Below are positions 7,037 to 16,427 of a stretch of DNA of 64,000 nucleotides, in pieces; within the stretch, counting starts at the first letter, position 1; the number at the start of each line of letters is the position of its first letter. The notes under the pieces are model-generated. The model had not been told where the DNA came from. It saw nothing but the letters and a program-made list of their open reading frames with translations, and ran no database searches. This stretch comes from VRUE01 sp963788975 (GTDB taxonomy: Bacteria > Actinomycetota > Thermoleophilia > Solirubrobacterales > 70-9). The position numbers were made by a program, and so were the translations under genes. The stretch spans positions 744,001 through 808,000 of the forward strand of contig CAWBIJ010000004.1 in assembly GCA_963788975.1 (NCBI GenBank), read 5' to 3'.

Positions 7037-10000
7037 CTAACTCGCGGGGGCGACCGCGAGTCGCTTTGCATCTCGGATCCCCTCCGTCATCGCCAGGACC
7101 GCGGCAAGGCGCGCCTCGGGCTCATCCGGGACCCGCACGGCAGCGGTCTTCTCACGCCACTCGTAGACCGCCCCCTCGACCTTCTCCGCCAGCGTGCCGG
7201 CGCCCTCGGAGTCAAGCTCGACCCCGGTTACGCTCAGCCGCCCGCCGCGGAACTCGACACTGCGCGCTCCGGCCAGCCCCAGCTCAATCCGGGCCCGCTG
7301 CAGCGCCAGCAGGTTCTCCGCCTCGGGCGGCGGCGGCCCAAAGCGGTCGCTGAGCTCGTCGCGGATCGCTCGCAGTTCGCCCGGCTCCCGGGCAGCTGCG
7401 ACGCGGCGGTGGACGTCGATCTTGGCCGCCTCGAAGGGGATGAAGCTGGCCGGCAGGTAGGCATCGACCGGCACGTCGAGGCGGACCGGCTCTGGGGCAG
7501 CCTCCTCCCCCTCTTCCGCGTCACGGGCCTCGGCCACCGCCTCGTCGATCAGCTGGCAGTAGAGCTCGAAGCCGACCGCGGCGACGTGCCCCGATTGCTC
7601 CTCGCCGAGCAGGTCGCCGGCGCCGCGGATGTCGAGGTCGCGCATCGCGATCTTGAAGCCGGAGCCGAGCTCGGTGTGATCGGCGAGAGTCGAGAGGCGG
7701 GCGGCGGCGTCCTCGGTCAGCGCCACGGCGGAGGGGTAGAGCATGTAGGCGAAGGCGCGCTCGCGGGAGCGTCCCACCCGGCCGCGGATTTGGTAGGCCT
7801 GCGCCAATCCGAGCTGGTCGGCACGCTCGACGATCAGCGTGTTGGCGCTGGGGATATCGAGGCCCGACTCGATGATCGTCGTCGTCACCAGGCAGTCGGC
7901 GCCGCCACGCAGGAAGTCGAGCATCGTCTCCTCGAGCTGGCGCTCGTCCATCTGGCCGTGCGCTTCGGAGAAACGCGCCTTCGGCACCAGGCCACGCAGG
8001 CGCTCGACCGTCTCCGGCAGCGAGTCGATCCGGTTGTGGAGGAAGAAGGCCTGGCCGCCCCGCTCGATCTCGCGGTTGACCGCCTTCGCCACCAGGTCCT
8101 CGTCGTAGGGGCCAACGTAGGTGCGGACCGGGCGGCGTCCCTCCGGCGGCGTCTCGATCGTCGAGATGTCGCGCAGCCCGGCCAGGCTCATCTGCAGCGT
8201 GCGCGGGATCGGCGTCGCCGAGAGCGCCAGCACGTCGACCTTCAGCTTCAGCTGCCGCAACAGCTCCTTCTGCTTGACGCCGAAGCGCTGCTCCTCGTCG
8301 AGGATGACGAGGCCGAGGTCTTTGGCGCGCACGTCGCGGGAGAGCAGCCGGTGGGTGCCGATTATGACGTCGACCTTGCCCGCCTCGAAGCCGGCGAGCG
8401 CCTCTTTCACCTCAGCCGGCGGCCGCAGCCGCGAGACGCCCTCGACGGCGAATGGCAGGTCGGCGAGCCGCTCGCGGAAGGTGCCGAGGTGCTGCTGGGC
8501 GAGGATCGTCGTCGGCACCAGGACCAGCGCCTGCTTGCCGTCGGAGACCGCCTTGACGGCAGCGCGCAGGGCAACCTCGGTCTTGCCGAAGCCGACGTCG
8601 CCGCAGACCAGCCGGTCCATCGGCTGCTCGGACTCCATGTCGCCCTTCACCGCCTCGATCGCTTCGATTTGGTCGGCGGTCTCGCGGTATGGGAAAGCCG
8701 ACTCGAGCGCCAGCTGCCACTCGCCGTCGGGCGAGAAGGCATGGCCCTTGCGGGCGCGCCGCTCGGCGTAGAGGTTGATCAGCTCGCCGGCGAGAGCGCC
8801 GGCGGCGCGGCGGGCGCGGGCCTTCATGTTCTGCCAGCGCTTGCCCCCCAGCGCCGAGAGCGTCGGCGAGCCGCCGGCGCCGACGTAGCGGCTCAGCTTC
8901 GCCAGCTGGTCGGTGGGCACATAGACCCGGTCCTCGCCCTTGTACTCGAGGTAGAGGTAGTCGCGGGTGACACCGCCGACCTCACGCGTCTCGAAGCCGG
9001 CGAAGCGGGCGACGCCGTGGTCCTCGTGGACGACGAAGTCGCCGACCCTCAGGTCGCTGAAGGCGAGACGGCCGCGGGCGGCGCCCGGAGCGCGCTCCTC
9101 GGCGCGGCGGCGCCGGTGGACGAGGCGACGGAAGGGATAGACGGCAAGCCGCAGCTCGGGGCTGACAAAGCCCTCGCGCAGGCGCGCCTCGGCAAAGCTG
9201 AGGCCGGGCTGCGGCGAGAGGCGGCCGCCGTCGAGCAGCTTCGCGTCGAGCCGGTCGAGGCCGTAACGGGCGCGCTCCGCCTCGCCGCGCCCGTCGAAGG
9301 CGACGACGGTCCGGTAGCCGGAGCGCACCTGCTTCTCAAGCTCGCCCTCGGCCTCTTTGACGCTGCGCGCCGGCGACTCGGCGCGGGCGGCACGGAAGGC
9401 GTCCTCGTCGTCCTCGCCGGCGCCAGTCATCGCCAGGGCGGCCCGTTCGGCGAGCGGGTCCGCAACGTCGACGTAGAGGTGGCGGGCGTCGTCGGCGTGC
9501 ATCGCCGTGGTCGCGTCCTGCCAGTGATCGCGCAGGGCCGGCTCGATCTCCTCCGCGGCGGCGAGGATCACCGCCGTCTCGGCCGGGATCAGCTCGAGCG
9601 GTGCCCGGAACCTGTCAACCGGCAGCAGGTCGGCGAGGTTCGAGGGCTGCTCACCCTCCTCGGCCGCTTCCATCGCCGCCAGCTCGGCCAGCTCGCGGTG
9701 CTCGACGTCGAGCTCCGCTGCGGGGGCGAGGTTGACGGAATCGGCTTCGCCAAGCGAGCGCTGGGTGAAGGTGGAGAACCAGCGCAGCGACTCGACCTCG
9801 TCGCCGAACAGCTCGATCCGGACCGCGCGCTCCTCGGTGGCCGGGAAGACGTCGAGGATGCCGCCGCGGGCGGCGAGCTGGCCGCGCTCCTCCACCTGCT
9901 CGACGCGCTCGTAGCCGGCGGCGGCAAGATCGGAGGTAACGGTCGGCAGGTCGATCTCCTCGCCACGCGTGATGGTGAAGCCGGCCGGGCGCAGCGAGTC

Positions 10001-10417
10001 ATCGGGAACGGCCTCGGCGAGCCCGGTGGCGCTGGCGACGACGACCGCGTCGTCCTCCCCGCGGAGTGCGTCGAGAGCGTCGATCCGCAGGCCGACGAGG
10101 TGCGGCGGGGGCGTCACCTGGGAGGCGTAGCCGGTGCCGCGCGAGGGGTAGAGGCGGACCCGGCGCGGCGCCAGGTACGCGCTCAGGTCGGCGGCGAGGT
10201 CGCGGGCGGAGCGGTCGTCGGCGCTGACCAGGAGCGCCGGCCGGTCCGCGAGGCCGCGATCGTCCTCCAACAGGCAGGCGAGCAACAGCGGCCGCAGCAT
10301 CGTCGAGGCGCGGACGGTGACCTGCTTGCCGCTCGTGGCGGCCTCGCGCGCACGACCGGCAAGCGCGTGGACGCGCTCGTTCTCGGCGGCGATCTCAATA
10401 AGCGGTCTGAGACTCAT
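7037..10417 (-). CDS. mfd: Transcription-repair coupling factor Mfd
   Basis: 1126 aa. Removes stalled RNA polymerase at DNA lesions and recruits UvrA. Features in order: UvrB-homology N-terminal domain; the RNA-polymerase-interaction/CarD-like domain (LRVGDFVVHEDHGVARFAGF, about 450-520); the SF2 translocase with Walker A GDVGFGKTE near 605 and DEEQRFG near 705; conserved ALSATPIPRTL and GRVGRSRERAFAY; and the C-terminal TRCF domain with LGEEQSGHVAAVGFELY. The ATG at 10417 (MSLRPLIEIAAENERV) fits family starts; longer in-frame extensions are not needed. Confidence 0.96.
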   Translation of the reverse strand: MSLRPLIEIAAENERVHALAGRAREAATSGKQVTVRASTMLRPLLLACLLEDDRGLADRPALLVSADDRSARDLAADLSAYLAPRRVRLYPSRGTGYASQVTPPPHLVGLRIDALDALRGEDDAVVVASATGLAEAVPDDSLRPAGFTITRGEEIDLPTVTSDLAAAGYERVEQVEERGQLAARGGILDVFPATEERAVRIELFGDEVESLRWFSTFTQRSLGEADSVNLAPAAELDVEHRELAELAAMEAAEEGEQPSNLADLLPVDRFRAPLELIPAETAVILAAAEEIEPALRDHWQDATTAMHADDARHLYVDVADPLAERAALAMTGAGEDDEDAFRAARAESPARSVKEAEGELEKQVRSGYRTVVAFDGRGEAERARYGLDRLDAKLLDGGRLSPQPGLSFAEARLREGFVSPELRLAVYPFRRLVHRRRRAEERAPGAARGRLAFSDLRVGDFVVHEDHGVARFAGFETREVGGVTRDYLYLEYKGEDRVYVPTDQLAKLSRYVGAGGSPTLSALGGKRWQNMKARARRAAGALAGELINLYAERRARKGHAFSPDGEWQLALESAFPYRETADQIEAIEAVKGDMESEQPMDRLVCGDVGFGKTEVALRAAVKAVSDGKQALVLVPTTILAQQHLGTFRERLADLPFAVEGVSRLRPPAEVKEALAGFEAGKVDVIIGTHRLLSRDVRAKDLGLVILDEEQRFGVKQKELLRQLKLKVDVLALSATPIPRTLQMSLAGLRDISTIETPPEGRRPVRTYVGPYDEDLVAKAVNREIERGGQAFFLHNRIDSLPETVERLRGLVPKARFSEAHGQMDERQLEETMLDFLRGGADCLVTTTIIESGLDIPSANTLIVERADQLGLAQAYQIRGRVGRSRERAFAYMLYPSAVALTEDAAARLSTLADHTELGSGFKIAMRDLDIRGAGDLLGEEQSGHVAAVGFELYCQLIDEAVAEARDAEEGEEAAPEPVRLDVPVDAYLPASFIPFEAAKIDVHRRVAAAREPGELRAIRDELSDRFGPPPPEAENLLALQRARIELGLAGARSVEFRGGRLSVTGVELDSEGAGTLAEKVEGAVYEWREKTAAVRVPDEPEARLAAVLAMTEGIRDAKRLAVAPAS

Positions 10418-10428
10418 GGCATGCGAAG

Positions 10429-10451
10429 AGCCCGGACCTTGGGTCCGGGCT
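10429..10451. promoter_or_regulatory. Perfect 10-bp hairpin between divergent mfd and FAH genes
   Basis: Arms AGCCCGGACC (10429-10438) and GGTCCGGGCT (10442-10451) with a 3-nt loop. It is 12 bp upstream of the mfd start and 34 bp upstream of the plus-strand hydrolase start. There is no T-tract on either side. It could be an operator, an attenuating 5' structure of mfd, or a short palindromic repeat. Confidence 0.5.
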
Positions 10452-10484
10452 TGCCGGCCGATTCTACGAGCCGGGATAATCGGC

Positions 10485-11423
10485 GTGGTGAAGTTGCGAA
10501 GCACGCCCAAGGGAGTGATCGTCGAGGACCCGGAGCGCGAACGCTGGATCGCGCTACCCCCCGGCCGCGATCTGCTCGCCGTCCTTGCACACGGCGCGGA
10601 GACCCGCGCCAGGATCGAGCGCCAGATCTATGCCGGCGACGCCATAATCGCCGACCCTGCTCCGGCCGGACTTCCCTTCGCGCCGCGCTCGCTGCGCGCC
10701 TTCAGCCTCTGGGAGTCGCACTACGAGGGCTCCGCCCGGATGCTGGTCAAGCGCTTCTTCCCCAAGCCGGTGCAGCGGGCCGCCGACGCCTTCGAGCGCG
10801 TCACGCGCAGAACCTTCCCGCCCTTCAAGCCGAACTCGCGCTTCTACGAGGCCCCCGCCTTCTACGTCGGCAACCACGCCGCGATGCTGGCCGACGGCGA
10901 GGAGATGCCCTGGCCCTCGCACACGAAATACCTCGACTTCGAGCTGGAGCTGGCCTTCGTCTTGGCCCGCCCCCTGGCCGACCCCAGCCCGGCCGAGGCG
11001 CGCGAGGCGATCGGCGGCTGGCTCGTGCTCAACGACTGGAGCGCCCGCGATGTGCAGGCCGAGGAGGCCCGCCACGGGGTGTTCGGCCCGGCGGTGAAGT
11101 CGAAGACCTTCGCCAACTCGCTCGGCGCCGACGTCCTCACTCCCGACGAGCTGCCCGACTGGACGGCGGCGACCGGGCGCGTGCGGGTCGACGGCGCGCT
11201 CTGGTGCGAAGGCGGCACAGCGAACCCGGCCCACGACGTCGGTGAGATGCTCGCCTACGCCGCCGCCGGCGAGCGGCTCGAGCCCGGCGACGTGATCTCG
11301 ACCGGGACGATGCCCGGTTGCTGCGGCCTCGAGCTCGACCGCTGGATCCAGCCGGGGCAGACGGTCGAGCTGGAGATCGACGGGGTCGGCACCCTGACCA
11401 ACCGGATCGGCGGCCGCCGGTGA
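10485..11423 (+). CDS. Fumarylacetoacetate hydrolase (FAH) family protein
   Basis: 312 aa. A smaller N-terminal region (1-115) is followed by the FAH C-terminal catalytic fold, with the metal-binding acidic segment LDFELELAFVL and later GGWLVLNDWSARDVQAEE, FGPAVKSKTFANSLG and GDVISTGTMPGCCGLELD. The family cleaves C-C bonds in acylpyruvates or 2-keto-acid ring-opened products, or decarboxylates oxaloacetate. The substrate is not decidable here. The start is one of two adjacent GTG codons (10485 or 10488). The stop overlaps the next gene by 4 bp, so the three genes 10485-12795 form an operon. Confidence 0.88.
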   Translation: MVKLRSTPKGVIVEDPERERWIALPPGRDLLAVLAHGAETRARIERQIYAGDAIIADPAPAGLPFAPRSLRAFSLWESHYEGSARMLVKRFFPKPVQRAADAFERVTRRTFPPFKPNSRFYEAPAFYVGNHAAMLADGEEMPWPSHTKYLDFELELAFVLARPLADPSPAEAREAIGGWLVLNDWSARDVQAEEARHGVFGPAVKSKTFANSLGADVLTPDELPDWTAATGRVRVDGALWCEGGTANPAHDVGEMLAYAAAGERLEPGDVISTGTMPGCCGLELDRWIQPGQTVELEIDGVGTLTNRIGGRR

Positions 11424-11941
11424 GGAAGCTGCTCGCCGTCGGCTCGACGCTGGGCCTGCTCGCCCACAACGCCTTCGAGACCCGCGCCGGGGTCGGGCTC
11501 GTGTTCGAGCCGTTCCTCGGCCGTCGCGGCGCATACGCGCTCTGGGGCGCCTACTTCCCGCTGATGCTCGCCGCCGCGACCCGCGACGGCGAGGGGGCGC
11601 GCCGGCTCACGGCCTATGGCGCCGGGATCGGCGTCGCCGGAGTCGCCGTCCACTTCAAGGCCTGGCCCTGGTCCCTGCACAACGGCCTGCCGATGCTCGA
11701 CGAAGCCGAGGGGCTGAGCGATGACCAGCTGCCCGCCTACAACGCGGTGCTCTGGTTCTGGCTTCTCTGCAGCGCCCTCAGCCTGCCAGCCGCCAACCGG
11801 CCCGGCGCCCGCGGCTTCGCCCTGGCCGGCCTGCTCAACTTCCCGATCCTGCTCGCCTCGGCGCGCCATCACTTCGAGTGGGCGCGGGAGCAGGCGAAGC
11901 TGGAGCCGGAGCGCTGGAGCCCGGCGCTGCGCGAGTCGTGA
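11420..11941 (+). CDS. Small polytopic membrane protein
   Basis: 173 aa, unknown family. It has about four hydrophobic helices (residues 1-14, 38-55, 62-80 and 105-125, with a possible fifth near 132-148), linked by short loops. The C-terminus EWAREQAKLEPERW is charged. The GTG start overlaps the preceding TGA (GTGA), and the stop overlaps the next GTG in the same way, indicating translational coupling with the FAH-family hydrolase and the polysaccharide deacetylase. No catalytic motif was recognised. Confidence 0.7.
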   Translation: MRKLLAVGSTLGLLAHNAFETRAGVGLVFEPFLGRRGAYALWGAYFPLMLAAATRDGEGARRLTAYGAGIGVAGVAVHFKAWPWSLHNGLPMLDEAEGLSDDQLPAYNAVLWFWLLCSALSLPAANRPGARGFALAGLLNFPILLASARHHFEWAREQAKLEPERWSPALRES

Positions 11942-12795
11942 GCGGAACGCCGCGCTGGCCGGACGACGCCCGCGGCGCGCTCAGCCTCAGCTTCGACAAT
12001 CTCGGCGAGGCGGCCGAGCTGGAGCTGGGTGCGATCGGCCCGGATGCCCCGCTCGGCGAGCACTTCACCGCGACCCGGGCCCTGCCGACGCTGCTCGCAG
12101 CGCTCGGCGAGCGCAACCTGGCCGCGACCTTCTTCGTCGAGGGGATCAACGCCGAGATCTACCCGGACGAGCTGAAGGCGATCGGCGCCGGTGGCCACGA
12201 GCTCGGCTACCACGCCTGGCGCCACGAGCAGTGGACGGACCTCAGCGCAGAGGAGCAGGCCGAGAACCTGGCACGCGGTGTCGTCGCCTTCGAACGGCTC
12301 GGCTTCGAGCTCGCCGGCCTGCGACCACCGAGCGGCGGGCTGGGGGCGGGCGGCGTCGGCGTCATCCACGATGCTGGTCTCCGCTACTGCTCCCCTGCCG
12401 GCCAGGGCGCCGGCTGGGACAGCGGCATAGCCCTGCTCCCCTTCCAGTGGCGCCACCTCGACGCCAGTTGCGTGCTGCCGCCGCTGGCCGAGGTGCGCAA
12501 AACGATGACCGGGTCGCCCGATCCGGTCGAGCCGGCCGCCTTCCTCGCCTTCCTCGAAGCGGAGATCGAGGCGCTGGCCCGAGAGGGCGGCTACGCGGCG
12601 ATCGTCCTCCACCCCTTCATGCTCGACTGGCTCGGCTGGGAGAGGCTGGAGCAGTTGCTCGACAGGGTCGCCAATCAAGAGGATCTCTGGGTTACGCGCT
12701 GCATCGACGCCGCCGAGCACGTTCTAGCTAACCGCGATGCGTTCCGGGGGCGAACGGCGCTCGATCGGACGAGCTGGACAGACGCAGGCGATTGA
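11938..12795 (+). CDS. Polysaccharide deacetylase-family (NodB-fold) protein
   Basis: 285 aa. NodB-like pattern: LSLSFDNL at the first strand (a variant of the usual TFDD), then ATFFVEG, the GHELGYHAWRHEQW segment supplying the H-x3-4-H metal ligands, LRPPSGG, and a C-terminal AAIVLHPFML corresponding to the catalytic-His motif. It has no signal peptide. Such enzymes remove acyl groups from sugars or act on carbon-nitrogen bonds in small molecules. The cytoplasmic location and the FAH partner favour a small-molecule role, which is inference. Repeat R1 copy 2 begins right at its stop codon. Confidence 0.82.
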   Translation: MSGTPRWPDDARGALSLSFDNLGEAAELELGAIGPDAPLGEHFTATRALPTLLAALGERNLAATFFVEGINAEIYPDELKAIGAGGHELGYHAWRHEQWTDLSAEEQAENLARGVVAFERLGFELAGLRPPSGGLGAGGVGVIHDAGLRYCSPAGQGAGWDSGIALLPFQWRHLDASCVLPPLAEVRKTMTGSPDPVEPAAFLAFLEAEIEALAREGGYAAIVLHPFMLDWLGWERLEQLLDRVANQEDLWVTRCIDAAEHVLANRDAFRGRTALDRTSWTDAGD

Positions 12796-12905
12796 GGCCC
12801 ATCTCGGTAGGGGTGAAACGTCTTGTACTTTTTCGGCCGATCCAACCTCAGACGGCAGCGGCGACTCTCCGAAAAAGTTAAGTGGAACCCCTGCCGAGAT
12901 GGGCC
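12796..12905 (+). repeat. R1 structured palindromic repeat, copy 2
   Basis: 110 nt. Outer arms 12796-12814 and 12887-12905 pair at all 19 positions (one G-T). Inner arms ACTTTTTCGG (12827-12836) and CCGAAAAAGT (12869-12878) pair over 10 bp. The internal loop is GAAACGTCTTGT on one side and TAAGTGGA on the other, as in copies 1 and 3. The minus-strand stop of the enoyl-CoA hydratase (TAA at 12878-12880) lies inside the element, so the last nine or so residues of that protein come from the repeat. Confidence 0.88.
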
Positions 12906-13615
12906 CCCAACCCGGGCCCCGTGCGCTGCCACTCGACCTGGCCCACACCCTCGGCCTTCGAGCGACCCTCGACGTCATCCCACTCGTGCAGCAGCCGCTT
13001 CAGCGCGGCGAGCGCCTCCGGTGGGTGCGCCGCCACTTCGACCGCCAGCCCCAGCGCCGACTCCTCGGTCGCAGCGGCGGGGGCGACGCGGTTGACGAGG
13101 CCGAGTCGCAGCGCCTCGTCGGCGCCGATCGTGCGCGAGGAGAGCAGCAGATACTTGGCGGTGGCGAGGCCGCAGAGCGTCACCAGCCTGGCCGGGCCGA
13201 CCGGGACCCCGAGCGCTCCGCCCGGGAAGCGCATGCGCAGGTTGGCGCCGCCGACCCGCATGTCGCAGGCGACGGCGATCTCGGCGCCGCCGCCGACGAC
13301 GTCGCCGTGACAGACCGCGATCGTCGGCTTGGGGAAGGCGACGATCGCGTCGTAGAGGTCGGCGAAGAGCTGCATCCGCCGGACCTTGCCCTCCTCGTCG
13401 AGCTCCTCCTTGACGTCGGCGCCGGCGGAGAGACCCATCTGGTCGGAGGAGCTGAGAACGAGCACCCGGACGGCCTCGTCGGCGCGCGCGACGGCGAGGT
13501 GCTCGAGCAGCTCGAGCAGCATCTGGGTGTCGATCGCGTTGCGGGAGCCCCCGCGCTCGAGCCGCAGCACCGCGACCCCCTGCTCGTCGACGGCGTAGGT
13601 GGTTTTCTCAGCCAT
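12878..13615 (-). CDS. Enoyl-CoA hydratase/isomerase family protein
   Basis: 245 aa crotonase-fold enzyme. The oxyanion-hole segments are visible (GLSAGADVKEEL and GDVVGGGAEIAVACDMRVG), followed by FPGGALGVPVG and the C-terminal helix typical of the family. Expected to hydrate or isomerise enoyl-CoA in fatty-acid or aromatic catabolism. One residue normally used as the general acid/base is replaced in this subgroup, so hydratase activity is not assured. The start ATG overlaps the stop of pth by 8 bp. The C-terminus (GLGAHLGRGST) is encoded by repeat R1. Confidence 0.88.
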   Translation of the reverse strand: MAEKTTYAVDEQGVAVLRLERGGSRNAIDTQMLLELLEHLAVARADEAVRVLVLSSSDQMGLSAGADVKEELDEEGKVRRMQLFADLYDAIVAFPKPTIAVCHGDVVGGGAEIAVACDMRVGGANLRMRFPGGALGVPVGPARLVTLCGLATAKYLLLSSRTIGADEALRLGLVNRVAPAAATEESALGLAVEVAAHPPEALAALKRLLHEWDDVEGRSKAEGVGQVEWQRTGPGLGAHLGRGST

Positions 13616-14213
13616 CCTCGGAACCTAGCCGCTCGATCAGGCGCTCGGTCTCCTCAGCGGCGCGATCGACCAGGGCCGCGACCTCCTCGCGCGGCTCGCG
13701 GAAGCGCGAGAGGACATAGGAGGCGACGATCTCCGGCTCGCTCGACGGGGGGCGCCCGACGCCGGCCCGGACCCGCCAGAAGTCGGCGTCCCCCAGGCCC
13801 TGCCGCAGGCTCTTGAGGCCGTTGTGGCCGGCCAAGCCGCCGCCGAGCCGCACCTGCACCTCGCCGAAGGGGAGGTCGATCTCGTCGTGGAGGACGACGA
13901 CGCGGTCGAGCGGCGCCTTCAGCGAGCCGCGCGCCGGACCGACCGAGTCGCCGGAGGCGTTCATCTGAGTCTGCGGCAGCAGGATCGCCACCCGGGGCCC
14001 ACCGGGCGCGGTCCGCCCCTCGGCGAGCAGCCCGCCGAACTTGCGCTTCGCCTTGGGCAGCTCCCAGCGGCGCGAGAGCTCAGCGGCGACCTCGAAGCCG
14101 AGGTTGTGTCGGGTTTCCGCGTAGCGCTGGCCCGGGTTGCCGAGGCCAACGATCAGGATGCGGTCGCCCGGCTCGCTTTCGCCGCGATCCGCACGGCGGC
14201 GAAACAGGGACAG
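13608..14213 (-). CDS. pth: Peptidyl-tRNA hydrolase, probable CTG start
   Basis: Recycles peptidyl-tRNA released from ribosomes. Conserved parts are ILIVGLGNPGQRYAETRHNLGF at the N-terminus (catalytic His in RHNLGF), PQTQMNASGDSV, VLHDEIDLPFGEVQVR (catalytic Asp) and GGLAGHNGLKSL. The frame is open from just after the rplY stop, yet contains no ATG, GTG or TTG before the first motif. The best start is CTG at 14213-14211 (then SLFRRR), 6 nt after GGGGAG. That gives 201 aa, normal length. It sits between rplY and the enoyl-CoA hydratase gene. Confidence 0.85.
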   Translation of the reverse strand: MSLFRRRADRGESEPGDRILIVGLGNPGQRYAETRHNLGFEVAAELSRRWELPKAKRKFGGLLAEGRTAPGGPRVAILLPQTQMNASGDSVGPARGSLKAPLDRVVVLHDEIDLPFGEVQVRLGGGLAGHNGLKSLRQGLGDADFWRVRAGVGRPPSSEPEIVASYVLSRFREPREEVAALVDRAAEETERLIERLGSEDG

Positions 14214-14216
14214 GGA

Positions 14217-14912
<696 letters not shown>

Positions 14913-14993
14913 CGGACGGGAGAGGATAGAGAACCGAGGCGAATCGGAACCTGTGGCCAGAACCAGTACCCAGAACCAGTACAACTCCTCAAC

Positions 14994-16427
14994 ATGGCCG
15001 ACGACTCGAAGATCCCCAAGGGACGAATCCGGCGCTCGGCGAAGCTGGGCTCGATCGTCGGCGTGCAGGGGGCCCGCTACGCCGGGACGAAGGCGACCAA
15101 CGTCGCCCGCTCCGAAGAGGGGAGCAAGGAGAAGCTCGAGCAGCGCCATCTCGAAACGGCGATGAAGATGGTCGGCGCGCTGGGCCAGATGAAGGGCGCC
15201 GCGATGAAGCTGGGTCAGTTCGCCTCCTTCATCGACACCGAGTTCCTGCCCGAGGAGTACCGCGAGATCTACCAGGAGCAGCTGGGCAAGCTGCGCACCG
15301 ATGCGCCGGCGATGCCCTGGGAGAAGGTCGAGAAGGTGCTGGAGGAGGAGTACGACGGCGAACCGCTCTCCGAGCTCTTCGCCGAACTCGAGCAGGAGGC
15401 GTTCGCCGCCGCCTCGATCGGCCAGGTGCACCGTGGCGAACTGCTCGACGGGCGGCGGGTCGCGGTCAAGATCCAGTACCCGGGGATCGCCGAGGCGCTC
15501 GACGCCGACCTGCGCAACGCCGGCACGATCGTGCGGCTCGCCCGCGCCCTCGCACCCGGCCTGGACGCAAAGGAGATCGCCAAAGAGCTGCGCGAGCGGG
15601 TGATGGAGGAGCTCGACTACGAGTACGAGGCGCAGAACCAGCGCAGCTTCGCCCGCGCCTACCGCGACCACCCCTTCATCTACGTGCCGGAAGTGATCAC
15701 GCGGCTCTCGCGGCGGCGCGTCCTGGTCACCGAGCTGGTCGAGGGAGTCGGCTTCGAGCAGGTCAAGCAGCTGCCGCACGAGGAGCGCAGCCGCTTCGGC
15801 GAGATCGTCTTCCGAGGCAGCTTCGGCTCGATCTACCACCTCCAGCACTTCAACGCCGACCCCCACCCCGGCAACTACATCCTGATGGCGGACGGCCGGG
15901 TCGCCTTCCTCGACTTCGGGATGACGAAGAAGCTCGACCACGAGCAGATCGTGCTCGAGCAGCGCGCCTTCGACGCCGCCTCGCGCGACGACCCGGAGGC
16001 GTTCCGGGCCGCCCTGCACGACCTCGGCTTCGTCAAGAACCCCTCCAAGCTCGACGCCGAGCGGCTGATGGAGCACATGCGGGCGGTCGGCGGCTGGTAC
16101 ATCGAGGACCGCGAGATCGAGATCAGCGCCCGCCGCGTGATGAAGATCATCGAGTCGACCAACGACCCGCGCTCCGAGTACTACGACCTGATGCGGCGCG
16201 AGGCGCTGCCGGCCGACGAGCTGATGGGCCGGCGGATGGAAATCGGCGTCGTCGCCGTGCTCGGCCAGCTGCGCGCCAAGCGCAACTGGCACCGGATCAT
16301 GCGCGAGTGGATCTACGCCGATCCGCCAGCAACTGAGCTCGGCGAGCAGGAGTGGGAGTACTTCGAGGGAAGAGGTGTGGCGCAGACGCCGATTGTCGAG
16401 CGGTCCCTGGAGGGAGAACAGCGATGA
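14994..16427 (+). CDS. ABC1/UbiB-family atypical kinase
   Basis: 477 aa. The family's KxGQ helix appears as MKLGQFASFID, followed by the Ala-rich loop AAASIGQVHRG, the ATP-anchoring lysine in VAVKIQYPG, EELDYEYEAQNQRSF, the catalytic segment HFNADPHPGNYI and LDFGMTKKL. UbiB-type proteins support isoprenoid-quinone or other lipid metabolism at the membrane, but no C-terminal transmembrane pair is evident here. ATG start. The stop overlaps the next membrane-protein gene (ATGA), suggesting a functional link. The lipid substrate is unknown. Confidence 0.9.
   Translation: MADDSKIPKGRIRRSAKLGSIVGVQGARYAGTKATNVARSEEGSKEKLEQRHLETAMKMVGALGQMKGAAMKLGQFASFIDTEFLPEEYREIYQEQLGKLRTDAPAMPWEKVEKVLEEEYDGEPLSELFAELEQEAFAAASIGQVHRGELLDGRRVAVKIQYPGIAEALDADLRNAGTIVRLARALAPGLDAKEIAKELRERVMEELDYEYEAQNQRSFARAYRDHPFIYVPEVITRLSRRRVLVTELVEGVGFEQVKQLPHEERSRFGEIVFRGSFGSIYHLQHFNADPHPGNYILMADGRVAFLDFGMTKKLDHEQIVLEQRAFDAASRDDPEAFRAALHDLGFVKNPSKLDAERLMEHMRAVGGWYIEDREIEISARRVMKIIESTNDPRSEYYDLMRREALPADELMGRRMEIGVVAVLGQLRAKRNWHRIMREWIYADPPATELGEQEWEYFEGRGVAQTPIVERSLEGEQR

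Noticed and set aside
7022..11245. A 1407-codon plus-strand open frame across mfd
   Set aside because: It is the high-GC shadow of mfd on the opposite strand. The sense strand has every Mfd motif, and the antisense translation shows only composition-driven repeats.
12740..12905. Treating R1 copy 2 as a simple rho-independent terminator for the convergent genes
   Set aside because: It has no terminal T-tract, is 110 nt long, and the same internal loop recurs at two non-convergent sites.
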